Assembly: GCA_002385985.1 (NCBI GenBank)
Contig: DGEO01000008.1
Span: forward strand, 1-24,424
DNA: 24,424 nucleotides
Reading direction: 5' to 3'
Source of the DNA: Anaerolineaceae bacterium UBA3924
GTDB taxonomy: Bacteria; Chloroflexota; Anaerolineae; Anaerolineales; Anaerolineaceae
A model generated the notes under the pieces. That model was not told the origin of the DNA, did not search any database, and saw only the letters and a program-made list of their open reading frames with translations. The translations under genes were made by a program, and so were the position numbers. Position 1 is the stretch's first letter, and each line of letters opens with the position of its first letter. This document shows positions 23,259 to 24,424 of the stretch, piece by piece.

Positions 23259-24424
23259 ATGGCGAATTCCTTCCTGTGGTGGCGTGACGGCATCATCTAC
23301 CAGATCTACCCGCGCTCGTTTGCCGACTCCAATGGCGACGGCATCGGCGATTTGAACGGAATCCGCGGGAAGCTGGATTACCTGCAGGACCTGGGCGTGG
23401 ACGCCATCTGGCTTTCGCCCATCTTCCCCACACCGGACGCCGACTTTGGCTACGATGTGGCCGACTACAACGCCATCGATCCCCGCTTTGGCACCATGGA
23501 GGACTTTCAGTGCCTGCTGGATGAAACCCACCGGCGCGGCATCCGCGTAATCCTCGACCTGGTGCTCAACCACACCTCGGACCAACACCGCTGGTTCCAG
23601 GAATCGCGCAAATCCAGGGACAATCCTTACCGGGACTGGTACTTCTGGCGCGATCCGGCCCCGAACGGCGGCCCGCCCAACAACTGGCAGTCGCGCTTCG
23701 GCGGCAGCGGCTGGAAGTTTGACCCCGCCACCGGGCAGTACTACTTCCACATGTTCTACCCGGAGCAGCCGGACCTGAACTGGCGCAATCCGGAGGTCCG
23801 CGCCGCCATGCTGGATGTGTTCCGCTTCTGGCTGGACATGGGTGTGGACGGCTTCCGCCTGGACGTGTTCAACGCCTACTTCAAACACGAAGATCTGCCC
23901 TCCAACCCGGCCAAAATCGGCCTGATCGGCTGGGACCGCCAGCACCACCGCTACGACCACTCGCAGCCCGAGATGAAGCCGCTGATCAAAGAAATCCGGG
24001 CGATTCTGGACAGCTACAGTGAGCGCTATGCTGTGGGCGAGACATTCGAGAACTCCGTGCAGGAGACCGCGGCCTATATGGGGCCGGAAGGGCTGCACGC
24101 GGCCTTCAATTTCACCTTCACCAACTGCCCCTGGCGGCCCGGGCGCTTCCTCAAGGCGGTGCTGGAATGGGAAGCCGCCCTGCAGCCGGAGGACTGGCCG
24201 AATTATGTGCTGAACAATCACGATGTGGTTCGCTCGGCTACTCGCTACGGGGTGGGGGAGGACGACGAGCGGCTGAAGGTGGCCGCCGCCATGCTGCTGA
24301 CCCTGCGCGGTACCCCGTTCATGTACTACGGCGAGGAAATCGGCATGCGCAATATCCGCATGCGCCGCAGCGAGATCCTGGACCGGGTCGGCAGGCGCTA
24401 CTGGCCGTTCTACAAAGGCCGCGA
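23259..24424 (+). CDS. GH13 alpha-glucosidase, 5' part
   Basis: 388 codons from ATG 23259, running off the window end. A cytoplasmic alpha-glucosidase or oligo-1,6-glucosidase-like member of glycoside hydrolase family 13 (no signal peptide): it cleaves alpha-glucosidic bonds of small sugars. Motifs are WWRDGIIYQIYPRSFADSNG (7-26, continuing into the Ca-site type DSNGDGIGD), DLVLNHTS (region I, 100-107), GVDGFRLDVFN (region II, nucleophile D202), YAVGETFEN (region III, acid/base E261) and NNHDVVRS (region IV, D322). The TIM barrel is nearly complete; the C-terminal domain is beyond the edge. GAGGTG lies 5 bases before the ATG. The 230-base gap to nusA holds a TACAAT (23216-23221) without a matching -35 and a GC-rich CCGGC/GCCGG repeat. 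Substrate (maltose, isomaltose, sucrose or trehalose type) cannot be decided. Confidence 0.93.
   Translation, partial: MANSFLWWRDGIIYQIYPRSFADSNGDGIGDLNGIRGKLDYLQDLGVDAIWLSPIFPTPDADFGYDVADYNAIDPRFGTMEDFQCLLDETHRRGIRVILDLVLNHTSDQHRWFQESRKSRDNPYRDWYFWRDPAPNGGPPNNWQSRFGGSGWKFDPATGQYYFHMFYPEQPDLNWRNPEVRAAMLDVFRFWLDMGVDGFRLDVFNAYFKHEDLPSNPAKIGLIGWDRQHHRYDHSQPEMKPLIKEIRAILDSYSERYAVGETFENSVQETAAYMGPEGLHAAFNFTFTNCPWRPGRFLKAVLEWEAALQPEDWPNYVLNNHDVVRSATRYGVGEDDERLKVAAAMLLTLRGTPFMYYGEEIGMRNIRMRRSEILDRVGRRYWPFYKGR

Overview
The window is about 24.4 kb of GC-rich bacterial chromosome. Gene content and protein style suggest a member of the Chloroflexota, probably Anaerolineae-like. This is inferred from a System I cytochrome c maturation cluster in an unusual order with a zinc-ribbon protein, a TrpB2-type synthase, a double-length ThyX-like protein, and a nusA-infB operon lacking rimP and ylxQ. 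No rRNA, tRNA, insertion sequence, CRISPR array or prophage gene was seen. The region looks like core genome rather than an accessory island.

Layout. (1) Positions 1-8287, plus strand: a cytochrome c maturation operon, ccmE (3' end only), ccmF, ccmH, ccmG/resA, a CcmI-like zinc-ribbon protein, a diheme cytochrome c lipoprotein, ccmA, ccmB, ccmC and a ccmD-like gene. It ends in a long hairpin at 8318-8377. (2) 8394-9924, minus strand: a DHA3-type MFS exporter behind a compact leader. The leader has a near-consensus promoter whose predicted transcript begins at the ATG of a 28-codon leader peptide, then an intrinsic terminator, then the exporter start. A 10-nt leader segment is complementary to the bases just before the exporter start. 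(3) 9957-12852, minus strand: trpS-trpB2 under a tryptophan T-box riboswitch (UGG specifier, T-box motif, terminator) and a consensus promoter. The TrpRS has lost both lysines of KMSKS. (4) 12872-14110: a DinB-family protein (minus) and, divergently, a thioredoxin-fold protein (plus). (5) 14114-23149, minus strand: a nusA-ylxR-infB-rbfA-nrnA-truB-ribF-thyX-like operon for transcription, translation and ribosome maturation. It ends with an FAD synthetase gene overlapping a gene for an FAD-enzyme-like tandem ThyX protein. (6) 23259-24424, plus strand: the 5' part of a GH13 alpha-glucosidase, divergent from nusA.

How the parts work together. CcmABCD/E load heme onto the chaperone CcmE, CcmF/H ligate it to apocytochrome, and the thioredoxin-like CcmG keeps the CXXCH cysteines reduced. 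The two extra proteins in the cluster share a short hairpin resembling the cytoplasmic part of CcmI. The trpS-trpB2 operon should respond to uncharged tRNA-Trp. The MFS leader has the architecture of a ribosome-controlled (antibiotic- or amino-acid-sensing) attenuator and is the best candidate here for an undescribed regulatory system. All functional assignments come from reading motifs; no database search was possible.
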